Shown here in pieces: positions 15,349 to 24,980 of a stretch of DNA of 32,380 nucleotides. Position numbers and translations under genes: made by a program. This DNA comes from an uncultured Lachnospiraceae bacterium (GTDB lineage: Bacteria; Bacillota; Clostridia; Lachnospirales; Lachnospiraceae). The stretch spans positions 1 to 32,380 of the forward strand of contig CAMXIK010000033.1 of the NCBI GenBank assembly GCA_947243855.1. Reading direction: 5' to 3'. The notes beneath the pieces are model-generated. The model was not told the DNA's origin, did no database searches, and worked only from the letters and a program-made list of their open reading frames with translations. Numbering within the stretch: the stretch's first letter is position 1; each line of letters opens with the position of its first letter.

Positions 15349-16949
15349 CGCCTTTCATAACTTCCTCCCACTCCCGCATCTTCCCATGAGGTAACGCCCC
15401 GTTCATCCCTGCGCCAAAAGTCCTTGACGTTGTTATCCCAAATTACATTTTCATAATAAAAACAAGTCCCAAAATGATCATAATAATAATTAATCGTCAC
15501 GATATCGTTTCCCCAATAAATAATCTCCTCGACCGTATATCCTTTCGCTTCGATCTCCTCTATGATAGTCGTTTCACTGAGTTCAGCAAACATCTCCTTG
15601 GAAATGATCTCTCCCCCGTATGCCTCCAGCCGATCGCTCTCTCTATTATAATGATAAAAATACGGTTTCCATGTATGCCCTAACCAAACGTCAAGTTCAA
15701 GTTCCGCATCTATGTCGTGCTCCCAATCATACGCATCCACCCAGATCTCAAACTCATCTCCGCCATAGTATGACACCTCTCCCATTTGCAACAAACCGCT
15801 TTCTTCTACCGGCTCTCCATCCCGCACCGTCCATAATTCACTGACATTTACCGTTGTGTACTGATCCGTATCAAAGAACAGATACTTTCTGCCGCCCAAG
15901 AATTCCATCTTTCCGTCTATCATGCGGTAACCGTAATCATTATCCCGTACCAGCTTACAGTAATCCGCACTGGCAAAATAAAGCCTGCCATCATAGACGC
16001 CGCCAGACACCCATTCATATTCGGAATCCATCCTGTTCCCGACAAGAATAAACGCTTCATAGTTCCCGTCCCCGTCGTAATCGTCATAATCAAATAACAA
16101 AATGTCGCTCTCCTGCGCTCCCGCCGCGATCAGCACGTTTTGCTTCATTACATCCTTACGCATCAAAATCTGCTTTTCCAGTTCTTCTTTCAACCCCTCC
16201 TGTATCCCGTCATCCGTAAGCGTCCGGCACATATCGTCGGTAATCTCTCTGTAACCTGCCCCATACCATTCATTTTGAATCCTTTTGTATTGTTCCAACG
16301 ATACCTCTTTTCCGTCCACCATATAGACAGTGTCAAGCCAATCCCCTTCCGTTTCCGAAATCTCGTTTCTTTCGCTAAAGCTTTGCAAATGCGTGATCTG
16401 ACTGCCCTCAATCTGACACACATCGTCATAGACATTGCCGAAGCTGTCGTAAGAATTTAATACGATTCCCTCCTTTTCCCGGTAAAACAAGGTCCCATAC
16501 TGCCCATAGGAACCGACGGGGACCGTCCGTCCCTCCTCAAAGCAATAAACAAAAGCGCTGCACATATGCGCATCTCCATCCATCACAACCAACTCCGGAA
16601 CATCGTCTCCATCCAGAAAAATAAGCGTAAATACGAACGTTTTCTCACCGCCATCCTCTTTTTGCTCCGCCGCATATTCCGTCAAAAATGAGGCGTATCC
16701 CTCCAACGCCTCCGACTGTTCCTCCACCATCTCTGCCAGCCGGGGAGATTCCCTGCATATCGGCAAAACGTCCGTGGTCTGTTCGTTTTCCGCATATTCT
16801 TCCGCCTGCTCCACGTCCTGCCCGCTTTCCGCGTCTTCCTCCGTCTGCCTTTTTGCCTGAAAAGCGTCCATATTTTCCTGATTTGCACGATAGACGGCCC
16901 CCAGAAAACAGATCGTCATGGCTACGCTTACTATCCGGCCCCTTTTCAT
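15345..16949 (-). CDS. Secreted or membrane-anchored Asp-rich protein of unknown function
   Basis: I do not recognise a family for this 534-residue protein. It begins with a basic start and one hydrophobic segment (about 6-20) that could be a signal peptide or anchor; there is no clear lipobox cysteine. A Glu/Asp/Gln-rich stretch (25-60) follows. The rest is rich in Asp, Tyr and Gly, with EF-hand-like loops such as FLDGDD (111-116) and DYDDYDGDGNYE (287-298), a calcium-binding look common in clostridial exported proteins. It lies 48 bp after rsgA with no terminator between, so it is probably at the end of that operon. In Bacillus subtilis the gene after the rsgA homologue is rpe, so this place is lineage-specific. 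It may act at the cell surface, but that is only inference. Confidence 0.7.
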   Translation of the reverse strand: MKRGRIVSVAMTICFLGAVYRANQENMDAFQAKRQTEEDAESGQDVEQAEEYAENEQTTDVLPICRESPRLAEMVEEQSEALEGYASFLTEYAAEQKEDGGEKTFVFTLIFLDGDDVPELVVMDGDAHMCSAFVYCFEEGRTVPVGSYGQYGTLFYREKEGIVLNSYDSFGNVYDDVCQIEGSQITHLQSFSERNEISETEGDWLDTVYMVDGKEVSLEQYKRIQNEWYGAGYREITDDMCRTLTDDGIQEGLKEELEKQILMRKDVMKQNVLIAAGAQESDILLFDYDDYDGDGNYEAFILVGNRMDSEYEWVSGGVYDGRLYFASADYCKLVRDNDYGYRMIDGKMEFLGGRKYLFFDTDQYTTVNVSELWTVRDGEPVEESGLLQMGEVSYYGGDEFEIWVDAYDWEHDIDAELELDVWLGHTWKPYFYHYNRESDRLEAYGGEIISKEMFAELSETTIIEEIEAKGYTVEEIIYWGNDIVTINYYYDHFGTCFYYENVIWDNNVKDFWRRDERGVTSWEDAGVGGSYERR

Positions 16950-16997
16950 GGAATTTCCCTTTCTCTTATGAATATCACACGCTTACTCTTCCGCTTT

Positions 16998-17876
16998 TTA
17001 ATACCGCTTCTTCTCCTGCAATTCCCGATACAGGATTTTATAATTCTCATACCGCACAGGACTGATCTTCCCCGCCTCCACCGCTTCCTTTACCCCACAG
17101 GAAGGCTCGCTCAAATGGGCGCAGCCACGGAATTTGCAAAAAGGCTCGTACTCCCGAAACTCCGGGTAATAGCCCCCCAGCTCCTCCTTCGTGATATCCG
17201 GAATGTCGAGGGAAGTAAATCCGGGCGTATCCACGATGTAAGTCTCTTTACCCAGCGCAATGATTTCCGAATGTCTGGTAGTATGTCTGCCCCTCTCAAT
17301 CTTCTCGCTAATCTCTCCCGTCTCCATGTGAGTGTCCGGCGAAAGCTGATTGATCAAGGAGGACTTTCCGACGCCGCTTGGCCCTGCTAAAGTAGTGGTC
17401 TTTCCCACAAGGACTTCCCTCACCTGATCCACGCCCCTATTTTCCAACACGCTTATAAATAACACCCGGTATCCGCACGTCTCATAAGCCTCCTGCAAGG
17501 ACTCCTTTTCCTCTGCGGAAGCGATATCCTCTTTATTAAAACAAATCACCGTTGGGAGTTTCTGCTGCTCCATGCGAATCAGAAACCGGTCTAACAGATT
17601 GAAATTGGGATTGGGCTTTACGATGGCAAACAGAACAAGCGCCTGATCCACATTGGCCACTGCTGGCCGGATCAGCGCGCTTTTCCTCGGCAGAATCTGG
17701 CGGATATTGCCGAGTTTTTCCGCCTCATCCAGCACGTCCAACTCCACATTATCCCCCACGAGCGGCTTCACGCCCTCTTTTCTGAATATTCCCTTTGCTT
17801 TGCACTCATAGACGCCGTGTCCTTCCACATGCACATAGTAGAAGCCGGCAATCCCTTTCATAATTTTTCCAACCAT
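16998..17876 (-). CDS. rsgA: Ribosome small-subunit-dependent GTPase A
   Basis: The 292-residue protein has an N-terminal OB-fold (about 8-65) and a circularly permuted GTPase domain: G4 NKED (114-117), then G1 GPSGVGKSS (165-173), then G3 DTPG (216-219). A C-terminal zinc knuckle uses C247, C252, H254 and C260. RsgA checks late 30S subunit maturation and releases assembly factors upon GTP hydrolysis. The gene follows prkC with 4 bp between, as in Bacillus (prpC-prkC-cpgA), where the GTPase is itself a kinase substrate. Confidence 0.97.
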   Translation of the reverse strand: MVGKIMKGIAGFYYVHVEGHGVYECKAKGIFRKEGVKPLVGDNVELDVLDEAEKLGNIRQILPRKSALIRPAVANVDQALVLFAIVKPNPNFNLLDRFLIRMEQQKLPTVICFNKEDIASAEEKESLQEAYETCGYRVLFISVLENRGVDQVREVLVGKTTTLAGPSGVGKSSLINQLSPDTHMETGEISEKIERGRHTTRHSEIIALGKETYIVDTPGFTSLDIPDITKEELGGYYPEFREYEPFCKFRGCAHLSEPSCGVKEAVEAGKISPVRYENYKILYRELQEKKRY

Positions 17877-17880
17877 ACCT

Positions 17881-19995
17881 CTACTCTTCCGTGAAGTTCA
17901 CCTGTCTCTCGATCGTCTTAACCTCCGACCCGCCGCCTTCGGTGGTGGTTTCCCCGGTCTCTGGATTGGTAACCGTAATCGGCTCCGTCTTCACCGTAAA
18001 GCTGTAGCGGATCACACCGGAAGGCGACTTGATCCCTGTATAGTTAGCCGCCACTGGGAAGGTAGTCGTCTGGGTGCTCAAAAGCTGCGTGCCGTCATGG
18101 GTCACAAGCGTCACCCAAACCTCCATACCGGACTGATACTCAGGCGCTTCCGTAGGCGCCGTGATCGACTCGGAATAGCGGTACGTTTTCTGGGAAGGGC
18201 CGGTACTGATCCGCAGATCGACTGCCGTCCCCTTATCCACATAAGAACCCTCGGAATAGCTCTGGTAACACACCAGATCAACCTCTGTCTCCGCATTTTC
18301 AACCTGCGTTACCGTTCCCACGGTAAGACCGCTCTCTGTCAAAATGGCTGTGGCGTCCATCTCCGTCATATCTATTACCTTCGGCACCCTGACCTTATTA
18401 TCCTCCGCCCCTTGGCTGACGCGGATCGTAATATTGGAGCCAGCAGGAGCCTTTGTCTCCGCCTCCGGCGATTGGGAAATCACTATGCCTTTTTCCACTG
18501 CCGCGTCATAGCTTTCCACCACATTTACGACAAAGCCTTCCTTCGTGAGGACAGACTCCGCCTCCGTCTGTGATTTTCCCGTTACATTGGGAACCTGTAC
18601 GCCCTCTGTGGCCTCCGCCACCGTCAACACTATATTGGTTCCCTTATCGATCATCAGCCCGTCCCCGACGCTGGCCCGAAGCACGGTTCCCGCATCGTAG
18701 CTGCTGTTTTCTTCATACTTGATTTCCGGCGACAGGCCCAAATCCAACAAGGCTTTTTTGGCTTCGTCCACATGCATACCGACCACGCGGATCATCTCCA
18801 CCTGCTCTGTTTCCTGCGCCTGTTCCCCCTGCTGCGCACCAAACTGGAAGACGCCCATCGTCCTGCCCACCATAAAAATCAGGATACAGCCGATCAGAAG
18901 CGCAGCCACCACAGCCAGTATCGTGGTGATCTTCTCCATCTTGGGATCATAATCTTCTTCATCGTCATCCCAATCTTCGTCCTCATCCTCTTCGTAATAA
19001 CGCTCGTTATCTCTTCTGTCCCTGTCACGGTCACGGACGTCTTTTTTCAGGCGCATAGCCTCGTCCATGGAATCCCGGTTCTCGGACTGCCGCTTGATCT
19101 GCACCATGTCCCTGTCCGTGATCATGCGGGTGGAAGCCTCCTCATCGGGATCGGCCACCTTGACAAAATCCTCATCGGGACTAATCAGGGACTGTTTCAG
19201 ATCAGCTATCAATTCAGCCATAGACTGATATCTTCTGTCCGGGCTTTTCTGACAGCACTTCAATACGATCTGCTCCACGCAGACCGGAATTTCCGCCACA
19301 TACTCTCTGGGAGAGGGAAACTCCTCCTGAATATGCTTAATGGCAATAGCAACGGTGGTTTCCCCGTTAAAAGGCACCCTGCCCGTCAACATCTCAAACA
19401 TGGTCACACCGAGGGAATAAATATCGCTCTTCTCATCGCTGTAACCGCCTCTTGCCTGTTCCGGCGAGGTATAATGGACAGACCCCATGACATTGGAAGT
19501 AATAGTGTTGCTGGTGGCCGCCTTGGCAATGCCAAAGTCTGTCACCTTCACCTTTCCCTCCTTGGAAATGATAATATTCTGGGGTTTGATATCTCTGTGG
19601 ATAATGTGATTGTTGTGGGCCGCCTCGATCCCCATAGAAACCTGAATCGCAATGCTCACGGCCTCCTTAACGGATAGTCTTGCCTTCTTCTCGATATACT
19701 TCTTGAGGGTGATCCCCTCCACAAGCTCCATGACAATATAATGGTTCTCGCTTTCCTCACCCACATCATAGACATTCACAATATTAGGGTGCATAAGCCC
19801 GGCTGCTGCCTGCGCCTCTATTCGAAATTTTGACACAAAGTTGGCATTTTCACTGAATTCCTGTTTTAAAACTTTCACCGCCACAAAACGGTTCAGCTTA
19901 TGATCTTTTGCTTTATATACATCTGACATGCCGCCGGTGCCGATCTTTTCCAAGATCTCATACCGATCCACAATCATCATTCCAATCTTAATCAT
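17881..19995 (-). CDS. prkC: PASTA-domain Ser/Thr protein kinase
   Basis: This 704-residue membrane kinase has an N-terminal kinase domain with the glycine loop IGTGGMSDVY, catalytic K41, HRDIKPQN (133-140; D135) and DFG (153-155), and an activation loop with several Thr. A highly charged juxtamembrane stretch of Arg/Asp then Glu/Asp (about 318-350) precedes one membrane helix (356-378). Three PASTA repeats (about 399-460, 465-528 and 534-598) and a beta-rich C-terminal domain lie outside. PASTA repeats bind muropeptides or lipid II, so the kinase links wall status to growth, division or germination. The GAGGT before the ATG at 19995 supports this start, which overlaps the phosphatase gene by 8 nt; kinase and phosphatase form the usual antagonistic pair. 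Confidence 0.97.
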   Translation of the reverse strand: MIKIGMMIVDRYEILEKIGTGGMSDVYKAKDHKLNRFVAVKVLKQEFSENANFVSKFRIEAQAAAGLMHPNIVNVYDVGEESENHYIVMELVEGITLKKYIEKKARLSVKEAVSIAIQVSMGIEAAHNNHIIHRDIKPQNIIISKEGKVKVTDFGIAKAATSNTITSNVMGSVHYTSPEQARGGYSDEKSDIYSLGVTMFEMLTGRVPFNGETTVAIAIKHIQEEFPSPREYVAEIPVCVEQIVLKCCQKSPDRRYQSMAELIADLKQSLISPDEDFVKVADPDEEASTRMITDRDMVQIKRQSENRDSMDEAMRLKKDVRDRDRDRRDNERYYEEDEDEDWDDDEEDYDPKMEKITTILAVVAALLIGCILIFMVGRTMGVFQFGAQQGEQAQETEQVEMIRVVGMHVDEAKKALLDLGLSPEIKYEENSSYDAGTVLRASVGDGLMIDKGTNIVLTVAEATEGVQVPNVTGKSQTEAESVLTKEGFVVNVVESYDAAVEKGIVISQSPEAETKAPAGSNITIRVSQGAEDNKVRVPKVIDMTEMDATAILTESGLTVGTVTQVENAETEVDLVCYQSYSEGSYVDKGTAVDLRISTGPSQKTYRYSESITAPTEAPEYQSGMEVWVTLVTHDGTQLLSTQTTTFPVAANYTGIKSPSGVIRYSFTVKTEPITVTNPETGETTTEGGGSEVKTIERQVNFTEE

Positions 19996-20734
19996 GTTCT
20001 ACCTCGTCTGCTAACGGTTCGATAACGATCACCGATATATTGTCTCTGCCGCCGTTACTGTTGGCTGTCTGTACCAGTTCTTCTACCCTGTCCTTGAGGC
20101 TTTTGCCGTTTTTCAAAATTTGGCATATCGTCTCGTCGTCCACCATGTTAGTCAAACCATCCGAACAAAGTAAAACCATATCTCCTGTCTCTAACTCTAG
20201 CTCAAAAAAATCCACTTCCACATCGTCCCTTGCTCCTACCGCACGGGTGATGATGTTTTTATCCGGGTGGTTTCTGGCCTCTTCCCTGCCAATACCGCCC
20301 ATTCGGACCATCTCCTCCACAAGGGAATGATCCTGCGTTATCTGCGTAATCTCATCGCCTATCACATAGAGTCTGCTGTCGCCCACATTCGCAACCTGCA
20401 AAAGCCGGCCAATACAGGTTGCCGCAACAAGCGTCGTTCCCATGCCGTTTAAAGCGAAATCCTCGCTGGCCCGCTCCCGCAAAACCACATTCGCTCTGGA
20501 AATCGCATGATTCAATATCTTCACGGGACCCATCTCTTGGGAAGATTCTACTTCCCTTATCACCGTTTTCACCGCCAGGTCGGAGGCATAGTCTCCTGCC
20601 TTGTGTCCGCCCATACCGTCCGCCACAATGAAAAGATTGGGCAGATTTCCGATGGGATTCTCGGTGAGGTAAATATAATCCTGATTCAGTTGTCTTCTTC
20701 GCCCGATATCTGTCAGCGCATAAGACCTGAGCAC
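19988..20734 (-). CDS. stp: PP2C-family Ser/Thr phosphatase (Stp/PrpC)
   Basis: This PPM-type phosphatase of about 248 residues shows the metal-binding motifs ADGMGGH, GDSRLYVIGD, LCSDGLTNMVDD and the closing GGRDNISVIVI. It removes phosphates placed by PrkC. An ATG at 20755 is available, but it lacks a ribosome binding site. A GTG at 20734 has GGAGG 7 nt upstream and directly precedes the conserved LRSYALTDIG start, so I prefer the GTG. The stop codon lies within the prkC start region, implying translational coupling. Confidence 0.95.
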   Translation of the reverse strand: MLRSYALTDIGRRRQLNQDYIYLTENPIGNLPNLFIVADGMGGHKAGDYASDLAVKTVIREVESSQEMGPVKILNHAISRANVVLRERASEDFALNGMGTTLVAATCIGRLLQVANVGDSRLYVIGDEITQITQDHSLVEEMVRMGGIGREEARNHPDKNIITRAVGARDDVEVDFFELELETGDMVLLCSDGLTNMVDDETICQILKNGKSLKDRVEELVQTANSNGGRDNISVIVIEPLADEVEHD

Positions 20735-20801
20735 GGCTTTTCCTCCATTTTGCATATTTTACCAATTACCAATGTTAGCATATTCCCTTTAAAAGAGCAA
20801 G

Positions 20802-21845
20802 CTAATCCTCTAAAAAGCGCCGCCTGAGCTGACCGCAGGCCCCGTCGATATCCCGGCCCATCTCCCTGCGGATTGTGGCGTTTATCCCCTTTTTTTGAAG
20901 AAGAGCCGCAAAAGCCTCCACCGACTGCCGCTCGGACTGCACGAAGACTCTCTCCTTGACAGGGTTTACCGGTATCAAATTCACATGGCAGTTTAATCCC
21001 CTGATCAGGGCGGCCAGTGTCTTCGCATCTTCCGCGCTGTCGTTCACATGCCGCACCAGACTGTACTCAAAAGTGATCCGCCGTCCGGTCTGTTCAAAAT
21101 AATAGGCGCAGCACGGGATCAGCTCCTCAAGGCTGTATTGATTCGCGATGGGCATCAGCTCCCGCCGCTTTTCATCCGTAGCCGCATGAAGGGAGAGGGC
21201 CAGCGTAATCTGCAGCTTCTCCTGCGCCAAACTCCGCATCTTTGGCACAATGCCGCAGGTAGACACGGTCACGTTTCTCTGGCTGATGTGCAATCCGTTC
21301 TCATCCGTCAGCAGCGCAAGGAAGCGCAGAAGATTTTCATAATTATCCAACGGCTCCCCGCTTCCCATCACCACCACATTAGAAACCCGCTCTCCCGTCT
21401 CCAAGGCAATGGCATAAATCTGGTCGAGCATTTCTGCTGGCGTTAAATTCCGTACCAAACCGTCCAAGGTAGAAGCACAGAAGCGGCAGCCCATCCGGCA
21501 GCCCACCTGAGAGGAAACGCAGACCGAATTACCATGCTTGTAGCGCATCCACACGCTCTCCACCATATTGCCGTCAGACAGGGCGAACAGATATTTTTTC
21601 GTACCGTCCACGGCCGACTTTTGCACCGTCACTGTTTTTAAGGCTGTATACTCATATCTTTCCCCACATTTCGCTTTCATAGCCGCTGGAATATTACTCA
21701 TTTCCCCATAACCGCGTGAAAGCTTCCTGTGCATCCACTCATATAGCTGCGCGGCGCGAAACGGCTTCTCCCCAAGCTGTTCCATCTCCGCCTTCAACTC
21801 TGCAAGCGTCAGGGATTTGATCTCTTTTTTCTCCATCGTCTCCAT
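20802..21845 (-). CDS. rlmN: 23S rRNA (adenine2503-C2)-methyltransferase, radical SAM
   Basis: This 347-residue radical-SAM enzyme carries the 4Fe-4S motif C116-x3-C120-x2-C123 (GCRMGCRFCAST), the preceding C109 (SVCVSSQVGC), MGSGEPLDNY, and C337 near the end (GACGQL), the Cys that forms the methylene adduct in this family. RlmN methylates C2 of A2503 in 23S rRNA and A37 of some tRNAs. The resistance enzyme Cfr is related, but the operon context supports the housekeeping RlmN. It sits between rsmB and stp, as in Bacillus. Confidence 0.96.
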   Translation of the reverse strand: METMEKKEIKSLTLAELKAEMEQLGEKPFRAAQLYEWMHRKLSRGYGEMSNIPAAMKAKCGERYEYTALKTVTVQKSAVDGTKKYLFALSDGNMVESVWMRYKHGNSVCVSSQVGCRMGCRFCASTLDGLVRNLTPAEMLDQIYAIALETGERVSNVVVMGSGEPLDNYENLLRFLALLTDENGLHISQRNVTVSTCGIVPKMRSLAQEKLQITLALSLHAATDEKRRELMPIANQYSLEELIPCCAYYFEQTGRRITFEYSLVRHVNDSAEDAKTLAALIRGLNCHVNLIPVNPVKERVFVQSERQSVEAFAALLQKKGINATIRREMGRDIDGACGQLRRRFLED

Positions 21846-21868
21846 CCAGACCGCCCTCTTCCTGCCTC

Positions 21869-23233
21869 CTATGCTGGATTCTCTCTTTTTCTAAGCTTGG
21901 CGAAAAAGAAGCCGTCCGCCTCGTGAATCCCCGGTAAAAGCTGAATCATGCCCTGCTCCGCCTCTGTTCCAAGCGCCTCTGGCAGATCCCCCGCCATACT
22001 CACTTTCTCCATGCCGAAGCTCTCGCAGATCCACTCTACCATCTGCTCATTCTCTCCGGGATTCATGGTGCAGGTACTGTACATCAAAACGCCTCCCGGT
22101 TTGATATAATCAATAACGTTTGTTATTATTTCTCTCTGCAGTCCCGTGATCTCTCCCAGCGATTCCGCGCTCACCCGGTACTTGATATCCTGTTTATGGC
22201 CGATCACGCCAAGTCCCGAACAAGGCACATCCGCCAACAGGACATCCGCCTGCCCCACAAGCGCTTCGTCCCGCTCTCTCGCGTCCTGCACCCTGACGGT
22301 GACATTCCCAAGCCGCAGACGCTCACGGTTTTCCTCAATCTTATCTGTTTTATGCCGGCTCACATCGCAGGCGATCACCTGTCCCGTACCCCGAAGCTTC
22401 TCCGCCGCATGGAGAGCCTTTCCGCCGGGCGCAGCACAGACGTCGATCACCGTATCGCCGGGACGAATCCCCGCCGCCTCCACCACCAGCATGGAGCTCA
22501 CATCCTGCACCGCAAAACGACCTTCCTCATACCCCGCAAGGCGGCGGATTCCCGCTGCCTTTTGCAGCGTTACGGCATAAGAGAGATAAGGATGCTCCTC
22601 CACCTGCACACCAGCCCTTTCCCAAGCCGTCAAAAGCGCCTTTCTCTCCTCATCAGTAAGCGCCTCGTCCAGACGGACGCACACAGCCTTTCTCTCCAGA
22701 AAGGCTGCCAGAATCCTCTCACAAGCCTCCGGCCCGTAAGCCTTGGAAAAATGTGCGATTAGCCAAAGCGGCATGGAATAACGCACAGAAAGATAAGCCT
22801 CCCAAGCCTTCTCTTTGTCCGGATAGGCAATCTTGTTCTTTTCCCTGTCAACGGTTCTCAAAACCCCGTTCACATATCCCTGCAGCGATTGAAACCGCCG
22901 CTTTTTCGCCAGCTTCACCGCTTCGTTACAAACTGCGGCGGCGGGAATATGCTCCATAAAAAAAAGCTGGTATACGCTCATGCGCAGCAGTTCACGAATT
23001 AACGGTTTCATTTTCATAACAGGCGTTTTAGAATATTGGTCAAGCGCATAGTCGATCTGTATTTCCCGCTCGATCGTCCCCTCGCAGACCCGCTTAATAA
23101 AGGCCTTCTCTTTGCCATCCAGATAGTCGTATTTTTCAAGGGCCGACGCAATCAGAATATTGCTGTATTCCTCGCTCTTTTCCAGTTCCAGCAAAATATC
23201 CAGAACCACTTCCCGCACATTGATTCCCGCCAC
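21869..23233 (-). CDS. rsmB: 16S rRNA (cytosine967-C5)-methyltransferase
   Basis: The 454-residue protein has an N-terminal NusB-like RNA-binding region (about 1-140) and a Rossmann methyltransferase with SAM motif IDVCAAPGGK (263-272). The motif IV Cys is in DVPCSG (C338) and the catalytic motif VI Cys in YSTCTMNPGEN (C388). This matches RsmB (Sun/Fmu), which modifies C967 near the ribosomal P site. The start appears to be a GTG at 23233 with GGGAG upstream. The order fmt-yugP-rsmB-rlmN supports the call. Confidence 0.95.
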   Translation of the reverse strand: MAGINVREVVLDILLELEKSEEYSNILIASALEKYDYLDGKEKAFIKRVCEGTIEREIQIDYALDQYSKTPVMKMKPLIRELLRMSVYQLFFMEHIPAAAVCNEAVKLAKKRRFQSLQGYVNGVLRTVDREKNKIAYPDKEKAWEAYLSVRYSMPLWLIAHFSKAYGPEACERILAAFLERKAVCVRLDEALTDEERKALLTAWERAGVQVEEHPYLSYAVTLQKAAGIRRLAGYEEGRFAVQDVSSMLVVEAAGIRPGDTVIDVCAAPGGKALHAAEKLRGTGQVIACDVSRHKTDKIEENRERLRLGNVTVRVQDARERDEALVGQADVLLADVPCSGLGVIGHKQDIKYRVSAESLGEITGLQREIITNVIDYIKPGGVLMYSTCTMNPGENEQMVEWICESFGMEKVSMAGDLPEALGTEAEQGMIQLLPGIHEADGFFFAKLRKRENPA

Positions 23234-23301
23234 GTTTCTTTCTCCCGTCTTGTGTTGTTCTCCTCGGCCGTTTTTTCTTCTATAAATTTATGCGAGCCTT
23301 C

Positions 23302-24018
23302 TCAATCGCGCCGTCGGTTGCCGCCAAATAAAAGCACCAATCGGAGGAGCTGTAAAATCGCCGATGCTGCCGCCGCCACATAGGTTAGAGCCGCCGCCTT
23401 AAGTACCTTCCTGCATCCGTTTGCTTCGTCTCTGTCAAGCATACCATAATCTCCCAGCATGGCAAGCGCCCTGCCGGACGCGTTAAATTCCACGGGAAGG
23501 GTCACTAACTGAAACAGCACCGCCAAAGCAAACACCCAGATCCCGATATGGATCAGCGTCTGGTTCATCCCCAGAATCGCGCCTAAGATAATCAGCGGAA
23601 TGCCAGCCTTAGAGCCGATGTTCGCCACTGGAACCAGCGCAGAACGAAACCGCAAAGGCGCATAGCCCTTATCGTGCTGTACCGCATGACCGCACTCGTG
23701 GGCCGCCACGCCGATGGCAGCCACCGAGGCGGAGCCATATACAGAATCAGAGAGCCGCAGCACCTTGTTCGCCGGATCATAGTGATCCGTCAGGTTCCCC
23801 GCGATATGCTCGATACGCACATCGTAAATTCCCGACAACTGCAAGATCCGCTGCGCTGCCTGCGCGCCTGTCATGCCCGTCCTGCTAAGCACCTTGGAAT
23901 ACTTGCTGTAGGTAGAGCTGACTCTCGCCTGCGCCCAAAGGCAGAGCACGGCTCCGATCAGCACCAAAAAGTACGTCGGATCAAAATAATAGCCAAAACC
24001 ATAATATCCCATCTTCAT
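23302..24018 (-). CDS. YugP-type membrane zinc metallopeptidase
   Basis: The 238-residue protein has a membrane segment (about 15-30), the zinc motif HECGH (107-111) in GVAAHECGHAVQHD, and further membrane segments (near 127-147, 155-177 and at the C terminus). It matches the neutral zinc metallopeptidase 2 (YugP) family. The substrate is unknown; the active site probably lies at the membrane surface. The ATG overlaps the fmt stop by 4 nt, so the two are translationally linked. This insertion between fmt and rsmB is absent in Bacillus but common in Clostridia, from general knowledge. Confidence 0.9.
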   Translation of the reverse strand: MKMGYYGFGYYFDPTYFLVLIGAVLCLWAQARVSSTYSKYSKVLSRTGMTGAQAAQRILQLSGIYDVRIEHIAGNLTDHYDPANKVLRLSDSVYGSASVAAIGVAAHECGHAVQHDKGYAPLRFRSALVPVANIGSKAGIPLIILGAILGMNQTLIHIGIWVFALAVLFQLVTLPVEFNASGRALAMLGDYGMLDRDEANGCRKVLKAAALTYVAAAASAILQLLRLVLLFGGNRRRD

Positions 24019-24977
24019 ACCTCCAAATCTGATACGGAGAACGCCTCGCCGACCTTCACAGGATACCCCAGCAAAAAGTCTTTCACCGCCATCCGTTTCT
24101 TTCCCTCCGGCTGTACCGCCAGTATTTTAAGCAGCCCTTTTCCGGTCTGCACATAAAAAGCGTCCTTGTCCACGCGGACTATGGTTCCCGGCAGGGCGTC
24201 TTTTTCCGTTTCCGCCAGTGTTTCCGCTGCCGGCTCCTCCTCCCATATTTTCAGGGTTTTCCCGCGAAAAACTGTAGAAGCGCCGGGCCATGAAAGTAAC
24301 CCCCTGATCAGGCAGTCCAGCTTTCCTGCCTCCATCTTCCAGTCAATCTTTCCCATGGCTTTTGTCAGCATCTTCGCATAGGAGGAATCTTCATCCCGCT
24401 GTTTCTCCGGCAAAACCTCGCCCGCCTCGATCTTCGGAATCGCCTCCACAATCAGCTTCGCACCTGCGGCCGCCAGCTTATCATGCAGGGTATCTGCCGT
24501 CTCGTTAGGGGCAATCTCCACTTCCGTGCGAAAAAGCATATCCCCGGTGTCCAGACCTTTTTCCATCTGCATAATCGTAACACCCGTTATTTTCTCTCCG
24601 TTGATGATAGCCCACTGAATCGGCCCCGCGCCCCGGTACTTGGGCAAAAGGGAAGCGTGAATATTCACACAGCCATACTTGGGCATGGTAAGAATCTCCT
24701 CCGAGAGAATCTGTCCGAAAGCCGCCACCACAAAGAGGTCGGCCTCATAACTGCGCAACTGCTCCACCGCCTCCGGCTCCTTGATCTTTACCGGCTGGAA
24801 GACGGGAATCCCGTGGGAGAGCGCACACTGTTTCACCGGTGTCATCTGCATTTCCTTCCCACGTCCTTTGGGCTTATCCGGCTGAGTCACCACCGCCGCC
24901 ACCTGATGCCCGGCCTCCACAATGGCGTTTAACGCTCCCACCGCAAAATCCGGCGTCCCCATGAACACCACTTTCAT
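24015..24977 (-). CDS. fmt: Methionyl-tRNA formyltransferase
   Basis: This 320-residue enzyme shows the N-terminal VVFMGTPDFAV start, the catalytic N105-I-H107-ASLLPKYRGAGP segment and D143 in EKGLDTGDM, followed by the C-terminal tRNA-binding barrel. It formylates initiator Met-tRNA using 10-formyl-THF. The gene begins 3 bp after def, which encodes the enzyme removing the same formyl group later, and overlaps the YugP gene by 4 nt. Confidence 0.97.
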   Translation of the reverse strand: MKVVFMGTPDFAVGALNAIVEAGHQVAAVVTQPDKPKGRGKEMQMTPVKQCALSHGIPVFQPVKIKEPEAVEQLRSYEADLFVVAAFGQILSEEILTMPKYGCVNIHASLLPKYRGAGPIQWAIINGEKITGVTIMQMEKGLDTGDMLFRTEVEIAPNETADTLHDKLAAAGAKLIVEAIPKIEAGEVLPEKQRDEDSSYAKMLTKAMGKIDWKMEAGKLDCLIRGLLSWPGASTVFRGKTLKIWEEEPAAETLAETEKDALPGTIVRVDKDAFYVQTGKGLLKILAVQPEGKKRMAVKDFLLGYPVKVGEAFSVSDLEV

Positions 24978-24980
24978 AGA

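Noticed and set aside
18772..19677. Long plus-strand frame (301 codons) opposite prkC
   Set aside because: It is an antisense shadow of the kinase gene, whose motifs are all intact on the minus strand; the translation has biased, non-protein-like composition.
20802..21845. Cfr-type resistance methyltransferase instead of RlmN
   Set aside because: The place between rsmB and stp is the conserved housekeeping position of rlmN, and the length and termini fit RlmN.
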